A stretch of 5,686 nt of DNA from contig JBDSIR010000003.1 in assembly GCA_039917855.1 (NCBI GenBank), positions 1 through 5,686 of the forward strand, read 5' to 3'. Below, in pieces: positions 1-5,631 of the stretch. Origin of the DNA: CAMLHU01 sp039917855 (lineage in GTDB: Bacteria > Gemmatimonadota > Gemmatimonadetes > Gemmatimonadales > GWC2-71-9). Numbering within the stretch: the stretch's first letter is position 1; each line of letters begins with the position of its first letter. The notes below the pieces were generated by a model. The model ran no database searches and was not told the origin of the DNA. It worked only from the letters and a program-made list of their open reading frames with translations. A program made the translations under genes and the position numbers.

Positions 1-279
1 TATAAAATTAATCCTACTCTCCTCGTCTGGAAAAGTCAAGGACAATCTTAGGTTTTCTAAATCATAGGGGTTGTCTGTATAATTATACTTAAATCCATAG
101 ATACTTACAGGTTGTTTTGTTTTCTCGCTCCATATACAATCCCCTAGAAAATCTCTGCATATACAAGGCACTGTAACTTGCTCATATTTTTCATTGACAA
201 AAGCGAATTTTAGATTAATTGTTTGAAATATTTCAGCTAAACCTATTACTGGCATTAACTTTAAGGTTACTTTTTTCAT
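1..279 (-). CDS. Hypothetical protein, N-terminal 93 codons (runs off left edge)
   Basis: The frame stays open from an ATG at 279 to the window edge, so the C-terminus is missing. The ATG overlaps the TGA of the preceding 222-aa gene (ATGA) and has a strong Shine-Dalgarno site, AGGAGG, seven bases upstream, so the start is well supported. The visible protein begins MKKVTLKLMPVIG and contains CICRDFLGDCIW around residues 39-50, followed by a Tyr/Asn-rich stretch (YGFKYNYTDNPYD). No signal peptide or membrane segment is evident. I do not recognise the family. The motif CRDFLGD resembles CRSYLCN in the upstream 222-aa protein, so the two may be related or act together. It is the last gene seen in the amide-ligase operon and is probably co-transcribed with it. 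That it is a gene is fairly certain; its function is unknown. Confidence 0.8.
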   Translation of the reverse strand, partial: MKKVTLKLMPVIGLAEIFQTINLKFAFVNEKYEQVTVPCICRDFLGDCIWSEKTKQPVSIYGFKYNYTDNPYDLENLRLSLTFPDEESRINFI

Positions 280-944
280 TCCAAGGCCTCCTCTGTCTTA
301 ATATAGTCCTTTCCAAACAGTAGTTTATACATTGGTCTATTCCCCCCATTACATATAGATACAAACCCAGTAAGTACATGTATATAAGAACCATCAGTAG
401 GTTTTTCGTAGGTCTCCCTGTTTTCTGTCTTTACTTTCTTTATCAGGATGGGTAGGAATTTGTTTATTATACTATCATACTGTGTGTCTTGATAGAACAC
501 CTTCTTTAGTAGATAGGAGTAGATGGTAATCTTCCAGAGAGTTGATTGCCAACATTTAGAGCCTACAAACAGGATTCCTGGGGCTTTCTTGTCATGAAAG
601 TACTGCATCTCTGTAAGGGAAATCCCCGCTAATTTTTCCCATTTATGTAGAAGACTTAGTTTCTTCTTAACCTCGTCTGGATTTAGTTTCCCTGTTAGTT
701 TAACAAAGAGGTATGTTTTCTCTTTAACTAGTGGGAAAGAGGTAAGGGGTTGTTTGACATAGGTATTACCTATATTTGTTTTTGATGCATGTAAATAATT
801 ACATAGGTAAGAACGACAGTTTGTTGCCATACTTGCTTCCTGCCACACCTTTGGTGTCTTGGTAGGAACAACAAAAGTAATGTTAAAGCTTGTGTTAAAC
901 CCCCACCCAGAGTCTATTTGGTTTATCTTTTCTATCTTCCTCAT
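276..944 (-). CDS. Hypothetical protein (222 aa) following the ATP-grasp ligase
   Basis: The ATG at 944 overlaps the TGA of the ATP-grasp gene by four bases (ATGA) and is preceded by AAAGGA six bases away, so translation is probably coupled to the ligase gene. The protein is basic and Lys-rich. It has an N-terminal segment with GWGFNTSFNITFVVP (about residues 13-27), a Cys-Arg motif NCRSYLCNYL (about 42-51), a Lys-rich middle, and a C-terminal SYIHVLTGFVSICNGGNRP (about 186-204). No transmembrane helix, signal peptide or catalytic signature that I know is visible. I do not recognise the family. Its fixed place next to the ATP-grasp gene suggests an accessory or substrate-related role in the same pathway, but this is inference from position only. 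The next gene downstream shares a similar Cys-Arg-x-aromatic-Leu motif. Confidence 0.85.
   Translation of the reverse strand: MRKIEKINQIDSGWGFNTSFNITFVVPTKTPKVWQEASMATNCRSYLCNYLHASKTNIGNTYVKQPLTSFPLVKEKTYLFVKLTGKLNPDEVKKKLSLLHKWEKLAGISLTEMQYFHDKKAPGILFVGSKCWQSTLWKITIYSYLLKKVFYQDTQYDSIINKFLPILIKKVKTENRETYEKPTDGSYIHVLTGFVSICNGGNRPMYKLLFGKDYIKTEEALE
287..292 (-). promoter_or_regulatory. Shine-Dalgarno site for the left-edge gene
   Basis: AGGAGG on the minus strand, seven bases before the ATG at 279. It lies inside the last codons of the 222-aa gene. It fixes the start of the truncated left-edge gene and supports it as real despite its missing end. Confidence 0.8.
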
Positions 945-1660
945 TTTAAATCCTTTTTTAACAATGGGATAAGTTGTTTTTCTGTTTCAGGGTGTAAGAT
1001 AGGGGCACTATTAATTTCTAGGAGTTTACAAACCCCCTGTTCGTTTACCAACACATCTATACCATAAAAATCAATCCCTATCTGCTCTTTTATCCTCTCT
1101 AGCATTTGCCTTACTTCTGGCTGCTCTGCTGTTATCTCCATCGGAACGAAGGTTGTATATTTATCTCCATATTCTTTCTTATACACAGCAAGAATGGTTC
1201 CTTTATACACATCAATACGAACTTCTGCTACATGAGGGAAGAACCTTGTCCACATCTTTGCTTGCATCTCCTCAAAAGCAAGGGGAGTTTCGCAATAAAA
1301 CAAACCCCTCCCTTGATTAAGTGTGACCGACTGCCTCGCTACTACAATCCCATCAGTGATAAACCATGCCCGTGCTTTATCCTTATCTTTTGTCCACTGG
1401 ATAGTAGAACAGTGAGGGGATAATCGTTTTAGGGTGGATATTTTATTAACACAAATAGCAACAGCCTCTGGTCTGTTAATAATCTTCTTATATAGGATAG
1501 GAGTACCCCAACCGTAGTTAACTATATGTGAAAAACCCCTAAAATCATACTCTTGCTTCTCAGATTGATTGTAAAATACCCCTTTAATTATATAGGCAAG
1601 TCTTTCAGCAGATTCTTTGGAGCAGTTGGGGCTTATAACACAGACATTATTTTTTGACAT
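941..1660 (-). CDS. Compact ATP-grasp carboxylate-amine ligase
   Basis: Predicted ATP-dependent ligase of 239 aa that would activate a carboxylate as acyl-phosphate and join it to an amine; the substrates are unknown. It has a short N-terminal pre-ATP-grasp part with VNYGWGT (47-53) and a PEAVAICVNK segment (64-73) ending in the Asn-Lys pair common in this position. Then come a glycine-containing nucleotide-loop candidate NQGRGLF (115-121), EVRIDVYKG...AVYKK (146-162) in the central strands, and the C-terminal metal/ATP-binding block: GIDVL (200-204) followed by LLEINSAP (213-220), with Asp202, Glu215 and Asn217 as likely Mg2+ ligands. The protein is shorter than most ATP-grasp enzymes. I chose ATG 1660 because AAGGA lies seven bases upstream; an in-frame TTG at 1684 lacks such a site. 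It follows the amidotransferase by 17 bases and overlaps the next gene by four. The fold is confident; the specific reaction is not. Confidence 0.85.
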   Translation of the reverse strand: MSKNNVCVISPNCSKESAERLAYIIKGVFYNQSEKQEYDFRGFSHIVNYGWGTPILYKKIINRPEAVAICVNKISTLKRLSPHCSTIQWTKDKDKARAWFITDGIVVARQSVTLNQGRGLFYCETPLAFEEMQAKMWTRFFPHVAEVRIDVYKGTILAVYKKEYGDKYTTFVPMEITAEQPEVRQMLERIKEQIGIDFYGIDVLVNEQGVCKLLEINSAPILHPETEKQLIPLLKKDLK

Positions 1661-1667
1661 GTATAGT

Positions 1668-1672
1668 TCCTT
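1668..1672 (-). promoter_or_regulatory. Shine-Dalgarno site deciding the ATP-grasp start
   Basis: AAGGA on the minus strand, seven bases before ATG 1660, in the 17-base gap after the amidotransferase stop. It favours ATG 1660 over the in-frame TTG at 1684, which would overlap the previous gene. Confidence 0.7.
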
Positions 1673-1677
1673 CTCTC

Positions 1678-2910
1678 TTAACAATTAATAACACTAGCCT
1701 GCTTACCATACTGAGCAGCATCAGAGGCACACAGAGGACACAAATAACCCCATTCATCCTTCTCAAGAGAAGGTAAGTCTCTATGAGCAAGTTTTACTGG
1801 ACACCAAGCACACTCCACATCCGGAGCAGGCTTTACATTTGTTAGTACATAAGTATATCTTCCTCCTTGTATTTGTGTACTAGTTACTGTTCCTTCAAGA
1901 GAGTCCCAATCTTCCAACTCTTTTAGGTGTTTTAAATCCCCATAAACTTTAATTACAGTCCTGGGCTCATCTATAATTTTACCAGAGAGAAAGGGAGCAA
2001 GTCTTGCATCATATATAATTGCTGTTTCTCCTCCAGATAGAGATAGTTTTATTCTATTGGGGGAGAAAACAACTCTTTCCCCCCAAGCATGGGCTTTATT
2101 GCGGGTTAATAGAGCAGGCGTAGGGGTATATATTGGTGTATGTACAGTAGAAGGGTAATACCCAGGCTCTCCTTGATAGAACGAAGCATACTTGTTGAAA
2201 TAAGGGAGAGGTTTTTTATATTCTACTGCTGTTTCTGTAAATTCACTAGTATCCTCTAGGTCAAAACTATAGAGTGTTCCTGTATTAATAGGAATATCCT
2301 TAATATGTACCAGATTATTTCTTTCTCCAACCCATTTACCAAGCCCTAGTTCAGAGGAAATAAGCCAACAAGTAGTATATTCAATAAGATTTAAAGGTCT
2401 TTGACTGTTTCGTACAAGGTTAAGGGTGTTTTCCTTTGAATCTGCCCAGACTAGTGCAAAGGCACCATCGATAGTTTCAAGTGTTTCTTTATACCCTTTC
2501 TCTGCTAGGTGCATACAAATGGCATGGCTGTCAACAGAAACCTTATCGTTTAGTTCTTTTTGTGAAAGTAAAGTACCATTATGGACAAGAGTTATGTGTT
2601 GTTCATTGAAGGGGTGTGTATCTTTCCACACTAATTTTCCTTTTGTTGCTGCTCGATTATGTCCAATGATAAAAGAAGACTCAAGTAAGCAATCTTTCAT
2701 TGCTTTTTTATAACCCCTCCGCTCCAGAAAGATAGAAGCAGTCTCAGGGCCTTTTAGACTATGAACTTTACCTTCCTTTTTATTATAAATAATACCTGTT
2801 CCGTCTGTTCCTCGTACTTGGTCAAGAAACAAAAGCTGTGAAAAGGCTTCTATTTGGGTCGTAAAGAGGCCACTTTTACCCTTTGCTATTACTCCAACTA
2901 TACCACACAA
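1678..2910 (-). CDS. Class II (Ntn) glutamine amidotransferase with C-terminal zinc-ribbon-like module, TTG start
   Basis: Predicted glutaminase that hydrolyses glutamine and releases ammonia, 410 aa. From TTG 2910 the protein reads MCGIVGVIAKG: Met removal would expose catalytic Cys2, the N-terminal nucleophile of this family. Other GlmS/PurF-type signatures follow in order: RGTDGTG (33-39), GHNRAATKG (83-91, with the glutamine-binding Arg86), HPF (99-101), LVHNGTL (108-114, oxyanion-hole Asn-Gly), VDSH (126-129, glutamine-binding Asp127) and DGAFALVW (148-155). The glutaminase domain ends near residue 200. No sugar isomerase, phosphoribosyltransferase or synthetase domain follows. Instead there is an unfamiliar region of about 160 residues and then two CxxC pairs (367/370 and 391/394), a probable zinc-binding ribbon. 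The gene starts one base after the stop of the 302-aa ligase and precedes the ATP-grasp gene, so it probably feeds one or more of these ligases. Amidotransferase assignment is confident; partner and substrate are inferred. Confidence 0.93.
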   Translation of the reverse strand: MCGIVGVIAKGKSGLFTTQIEAFSQLLFLDQVRGTDGTGIIYNKKEGKVHSLKGPETASIFLERRGYKKAMKDCLLESSFIIGHNRAATKGKLVWKDTHPFNEQHITLVHNGTLLSQKELNDKVSVDSHAICMHLAEKGYKETLETIDGAFALVWADSKENTLNLVRNSQRPLNLIEYTTCWLISSELGLGKWVGERNNLVHIKDIPINTGTLYSFDLEDTSEFTETAVEYKKPLPYFNKYASFYQGEPGYYPSTVHTPIYTPTPALLTRNKAHAWGERVVFSPNRIKLSLSGGETAIIYDARLAPFLSGKIIDEPRTVIKVYGDLKHLKELEDWDSLEGTVTSTQIQGGRYTYVLTNVKPAPDVECAWCPVKLAHRDLPSLEKDEWGYLCPLCASDAAQYGKQASVINC

Positions 2911-2911
2911 A

Positions 2912-3820
2912 TTAGTGCTCCTTTCGATTAAAATTATAAGCAAGCCTCTCTCTAAACTCTAGGGGATTCTCCTTGTTAAAGAAGAGACATTTTATACTAG
3001 TTATACATGCCTCAACATCAGCTTGAAAGGTCTTTTGTGAGGTTATGACCGTCTCCCAATCACCAAAGACCTGCGTAGCAAGCCAATAATAAGCTGACGT
3101 TGTGTTCATAACCTTTATATTTTCTATTAGTTCTGTTAAATCCAGCTTCTTTGCTGCTATTTTTAACGATATAATAAGATTAATCCAAGTAAGTATTCTT
3201 TCTGTGTTAGTTGTTCCTTCCATATGACGAAACTCAATTGTACCAAGTTTTGCCGCACTTTCGTGGTTATATCCCCCCCATAGAGGGGATAGATTAAGGG
3301 CAAAGTATTTATACCAGCCTACTAGATGCTCTGCTTCATAGGTAGTACCCATGAGCATCTTCCCAACGAGCTCGGGATAAGAATATAGAGGAACACAGAA
3401 TATGTTATCCCATCTGTTACCTGAAAAATGAAAAAGGCTTTTTTCAAAGATACAATAGAGAAGGAGAAGTTTCTTTAGCTCTTCAGAAGTAAGGTCACGT
3501 GCATTTAGGTGTACATGGACACTACATCTGCTAGAGGTATAAGAAGTACGAAGACTCTTAAACAGTCTCTTTAGCTCTTCTTCGAGGAAACAGACCTTTA
3601 TTGGTATTGTGATAAACTCTGCTCCTTCTAGTTTTAGGGAACCGTCTTCTATCCTAGTAAAAGAGGAGGGTATACTAGAATACTTCAAGGAGACGTTTTC
3701 TAGCTCTATTTCTACTCCTACGTAGGTTGTAGGGGCCCGACAAACTATCTTCCCAAGCAATCCTTCATATTTATTAAGGGGTTTATATTTAAATCTATGG
3801 CTAAACTTTCTAGCTGTCAT
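2912..3820 (-). CDS. Putative amidoligase, Amidoligase_2 family (GS/GCS2-like fold)
   Basis: Predicted ATP-dependent COOH-NH2 ligase of 302 aa with the glutamine-synthetase/gamma-glutamylcysteine-synthetase type fold, expected to form an amide or isopeptide bond; the substrate is unknown. Diagnostic elements in order: GVEIELE (35-41, acidic metal ligands), EDGSLKLEGAEF (58-69), a histidine pair in SVHVHLN (100-106, His102 and His104), FHFSGNRWDNIF (130-141), YFALNLSP (172-179) and GTIEFRHMEGT (193-203, with the nucleotide/metal-site Glu196 and Arg198). All family motifs I would expect are present, so it looks catalytically intact. No signal peptide or membrane segment is seen; the N-terminus is basic. 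Its ATG overlaps the stop of the 170-aa gene (ATGA) and has only a weak upstream GGTG, suggesting translational coupling. The amidotransferase starts one base after its stop. Family call is confident, the reaction is inferred. Confidence 0.9.
   Translation of the reverse strand: MTARKFSHRFKYKPLNKYEGLLGKIVCRAPTTYVGVEIELENVSLKYSSIPSSFTRIEDGSLKLEGAEFITIPIKVCFLEEELKRLFKSLRTSYTSSRCSVHVHLNARDLTSEELKKLLLLYCIFEKSLFHFSGNRWDNIFCVPLYSYPELVGKMLMGTTYEAEHLVGWYKYFALNLSPLWGGYNHESAAKLGTIEFRHMEGTTNTERILTWINLIISLKIAAKKLDLTELIENIKVMNTTSAYYWLATQVFGDWETVITSQKTFQADVEACITSIKCLFFNKENPLEFRERLAYNFNRKEH
2918..2924 (-). promoter_or_regulatory. Shine-Dalgarno site deciding the TTG start of the amidotransferase
   Basis: AAAGGAG on the minus strand, exactly seven bases before TTG 2910. 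It sits in the last codons of the 302-aa ligase gene. The longer in-frame reading from 2943 would add 11 residues before the catalytic Cys and block its processing, so this site and the Cys2 requirement agree. Confidence 0.85.
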
Positions 3821-4329
3821 GGTTGTCTACACCAATCAGATAATTCCTGGAGAAAAAGTTGATTTTCACATACAATATAATTTTCATCTTCTATATACCC
3901 TATTTTATGATGGTAGTATCTGATATTACGCAGATTGTCTACCCAAAACTCTGTTCTTGTTTCTATTAAGATGTTACACATGTTAATATCGTTCTCACTA
4001 CTTAAATTAGTAGCTTCATAGTTGTCATAGTGGAAGCTTCTTTTCCACTGTCTGTTGGGCTTCTTGATTAACTTTATAGCATTCCCTTTTGTATCAAAAT
4101 AAACTCCTGTTGACGGCAACCAGATTTTTATCTCTTGGACATCTCGGGCCTTTATTATCTGCTCTCCATCATTGTCTCTAACAATAATCCTATCGCTAGT
4201 TGCGTTCCTGAGGTTCATGACCGACCCATTAATTCTTAGATAGGTATTAATAAGCTTGGAGTTTATTTCAGGCTCTGCATATTTCCAGGGTAAATCAAGT
4301 ACCTGTTCCATACATTTAATTATGGACAT
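3817..4329 (-). CDS. Hypothetical protein (170 aa) between the two ligases
   Basis: It lies five bases after the 316-aa ligase and overlaps the 302-aa ligase by four bases, so it is almost certainly in the same operon. I do not recognise a named family. The first half has short alternating hydrophobic/charged segments that look like beta strands (for example RIIVRDNDGEQIIKA, about 47-61). A block around residues 75-99 contains GVYFDTKGNAIKLI and then PNRQWKRSF, which looks like the most constrained part. The C-terminal half is rich in Asn, Tyr and His and carries HHKIGYIEDENYIV. No membrane segment or signal peptide is visible. No good Shine-Dalgarno precedes ATG 4329, so it may depend on ribosomes finishing the upstream ligase; ATG 4311 (residue 7) has no better site. 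Being enclosed by two amide ligases suggests a substrate, carrier or regulatory subunit, but that is positional inference only. Confidence 0.85.
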   Translation of the reverse strand: MSIIKCMEQVLDLPWKYAEPEINSKLINTYLRINGSVMNLRNATSDRIIVRDNDGEQIIKARDVQEIKIWLPSTGVYFDTKGNAIKLIKKPNRQWKRSFHYDNYEATNLSSENDINMCNILIETRTEFWVDNLRNIRYYHHKIGYIEDENYIVCENQLFLQELSDWCRQP

Positions 4330-4334
4330 GATAT

Positions 4335-5285
4335 TTATGTGCCATTAGTAGTAGTATAATTCCAATTACCTGTATTAGTAGCAGTAATACCACCAATTCC
4401 ACCAATAGGCATAGCAAAAGTGTCTTGCAGAATAAACTTTTGCACACCCCACTCAGAGCCTATATCTGTATCAAAGGTGGAGGCTCTCTTTGGTTCTTTA
4501 TATACTGTAGGCAAAGGAACATTAAACTTATCCATAATGGTTTTTGCCAGTGCCTTATCCCCTGTATTAATACAAGTTTGGATTAGTTCCCCGTCTTGTT
4601 TGGTTAGTTTCTTAGTATCAAAAGAAAGCGACTCTTTTGTGTTTTTATATACCCAACTAACTAAGAAATCTGAGAATGTCCAGAAATTACTTAGAACTCT
4701 GTACTCCCAGCCATAGGGTTTTGGTCGCATTGCCCCTGCTTTTCCGTACCGTTCACGTCTTTTAGCAGAAGATAGTGAATCATCAAGTAAGATAGAAGGA
4801 ACACCAAGGAATAAATCCATTGCTTTGACTCCGTTTACCATATCTATTTTTGATATGCCAACATGGACGTGCCCCCCACAAGTTCTAAGTGCTTTATCTT
4901 CTCCGTCAGGCCTAGGATTTTCCATTTTTGTCCAGGCGTTATAGTCAGGCTCACAGCCAAAAATAAGAGCGTTTGGGTGTGTTAATTCCCCTGGGATAAA
5001 ATAGAAAGAGGCGTTTTCAGAGACTTCAAGATTAAGCCCCCCAAGGATATTGCTACACTCCCTCCTCATAACCTTAATACTTTCCACAAAAGCTCTTTCA
5101 GTACTACAAGCGGGGATATTATACTCAAGAGAAACGTTATCTTCTTGTACCATAAACCCCGTAGATAGGTGTTTAAGTTGTCGGGGTTTCTCTTTACTGC
5201 CCCCAATAAGTCCACAAAGGGATACATGATGACCGTCCTTTCGTTTACCAAAAACTTCTATATCTGTTCCTATTGTCCAGCTCAT
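4335..5285 (-). CDS. Phage phiEco32-like COOH-NH2 ligase (type 2)
   Basis: Predicted ATP-dependent carboxylate-amine ligase, 316 aa, of the glutamine-synthetase-like fold family first defined from phage phiEco32. Visible signatures in order: GTDIEVF (6-12, with metal ligands Asp8 and Glu10), QEDNVSLEYNIPA (47-59, second acidic strand with Glu54), FGCEPDYNAW (109-118), CGGHVHVG (136-143, paired His139/His141), RRERYGKAGAMRPKPYG (176-192) and EYRVLSNFW (194-202). These cover the expected ATP/metal site, so it appears active. A C-terminal tail of about 26 residues (291-316) is rich in Gly, Thr and Asn and lies outside the domain. The start is firm: AAAGGAGGT lies nine bases before ATG 5285, inside the end of the preceding 45-aa gene. 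It is a different family from the Amidoligase_2 protein downstream, so the operon holds two distinct ligases. The substrate is unknown. Confidence 0.93.
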   Translation of the reverse strand: MSWTIGTDIEVFGKRKDGHHVSLCGLIGGSKEKPRQLKHLSTGFMVQEDNVSLEYNIPACSTERAFVESIKVMRRECSNILGGLNLEVSENASFYFIPGELTHPNALIFGCEPDYNAWTKMENPRPDGEDKALRTCGGHVHVGISKIDMVNGVKAMDLFLGVPSILLDDSLSSAKRRERYGKAGAMRPKPYGWEYRVLSNFWTFSDFLVSWVYKNTKESLSFDTKKLTKQDGELIQTCINTGDKALAKTIMDKFNVPLPTVYKEPKRASTFDTDIGSEWGVQKFILQDTFAMPIGGIGGITATNTGNWNYTTTNGT

Positions 5286-5287
5286 AG

Positions 5288-5425
5288 TTACTTACCTCCT
5301 TTAAAAGCATAGAACCAACTAACAAACTTTTCCCAAGTAGTACGAGTATCCACCGGATGTTTCTTTGTCATACCAGGAAACACATCCTTTTTATTTCTAT
5401 AACAAGTACATTTAGAACATGGCAT
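5288..5425 (-). CDS. Small Cys-containing protein (45 aa)
   Basis: A short gene of 45 codons plus stop that fills the whole space between the 68-aa gene and the phiEco32-like ligase. The ATG overlaps the previous stop by one base (TAATG), with AAAGGAG exactly seven bases upstream, which is strong support for translation. The protein begins MPCSKCTCYRN, placing Cys3, Cys6 and Cys8 in a CxxCxC pattern, then continues with a basic segment and an aromatic stretch WEKFVSWFYAF (31-41). It ends in Lys-Gly-Gly-Lys, but those codons also make the next gene's Shine-Dalgarno. There is no second Cys cluster, so a full zinc finger in a monomer is unlikely; a metal site shared between subunits or reactive thiols are possible. 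I do not recognise the family. Its place directly before the first ligase makes it a candidate small partner or substrate, which is inference. Confidence 0.75.
   Translation of the reverse strand: MPCSKCTCYRNKKDVFPGMTKKHPVDTRTTWEKFVSWFYAFKGGK
5294..5302 (-). promoter_or_regulatory. Strong Shine-Dalgarno site for the phiEco32-like ligase
   Basis: AAAGGAGGT on the minus strand, the most complete ribosome-binding site in the window, nine bases from GGAGG to ATG 5285. It is embedded in the last codons of the 45-aa gene. Confidence 0.8.
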
Positions 5426-5631
5426 TATTTAACTCCTTTATAAATTGTATTTTTTGTTTCAAAATCAATTCCGTTGTCCTCTATCGAGAGGACACAAGAT
5501 GTTTGGGCTAACTGGGTATTGCTTACCCTAGCACTTGGGTGGTTTATAGGGTATATATAAGCACTAAGCCCAACAACAATTGTATCATCAGGGTTCGACT
5601 TATATCTTACTACTGGTTTAGGCAAAGACAT
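5425..5631 (-). CDS. Small hypothetical phage-type protein (68 aa)
   Basis: I chose ATG 5631 because GGAG lies six bases upstream; an in-frame TTG at 5652 would add seven residues and lacks such a site. The protein has no membrane segment or signal peptide. It reads as a small beta-rich domain: IVVGLSAYIYPINHPS (18-33), VSNTQLAQTSCVLSI (36-50) and a C-terminal FETKNTIYK (57-65). Its ending, with a Thr-Ser pair before a beta strand followed by Glu-Thr-x-Asn-Thr/Ser-x-Tyr, recalls small uncharacterised proteins common in phage genomes. This is from memory and needs a profile search. Function is unknown. It overlaps the upstream gene by 14 bases and the 45-aa gene by one, so it belongs to the same transcript. 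Confidence 0.8.
   Translation of the reverse strand: MSLPKPVVRYKSNPDDTIVVGLSAYIYPINHPSARVSNTQLAQTSCVLSIEDNGIDFETKNTIYKGVK
5433..5439 (-). promoter_or_regulatory. Shine-Dalgarno site for the 45-aa gene
   Basis: AAAGGAG on the minus strand, seven bases before ATG 5425, within the final codons of the 68-aa gene. The spacing is the same as for the amidotransferase and is the main evidence that the 45-aa reading frame is a real gene. Confidence 0.75.

Noticed and set aside
1106..1423. Plus-strand open frame of 105 codons
   Set aside because: It lies wholly opposite the ATP-grasp gene, has no family motif and is rich in Cys, Ile and Phe as expected for an antisense shadow.
1661..1684. TTG-initiated extension of the ATP-grasp protein
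   Set aside because: It overlaps the amidotransferase stop, and its codons include the AAGGA site that sits seven bases before ATG 1660.
2426..2713. Plus-strand open frame of 95 codons
   Set aside because: It lies opposite the catalytic core of the amidotransferase and shows no recognisable motif; treated as a shadow.
4420..4716. Plus-strand open frame of 98 codons
   Set aside because: It is antisense to the phiEco32-like ligase and has no independent support.
5066..5251. Minus-strand open frame of 61 codons
   Set aside because: It is out of frame inside the phiEco32-like ligase, whose motifs cover the same bases.
5288..5302. Lys-Gly-Gly-Lys end of the 45-aa peptide as a Pup- or ubiquitin-like di-glycine tail
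   Set aside because: The Gly-Gly codons are forced by the GGAGGT ribosome-binding site of the next gene, and the final residue is Lys rather than Gln or Glu, so the resemblance has a simpler cause.
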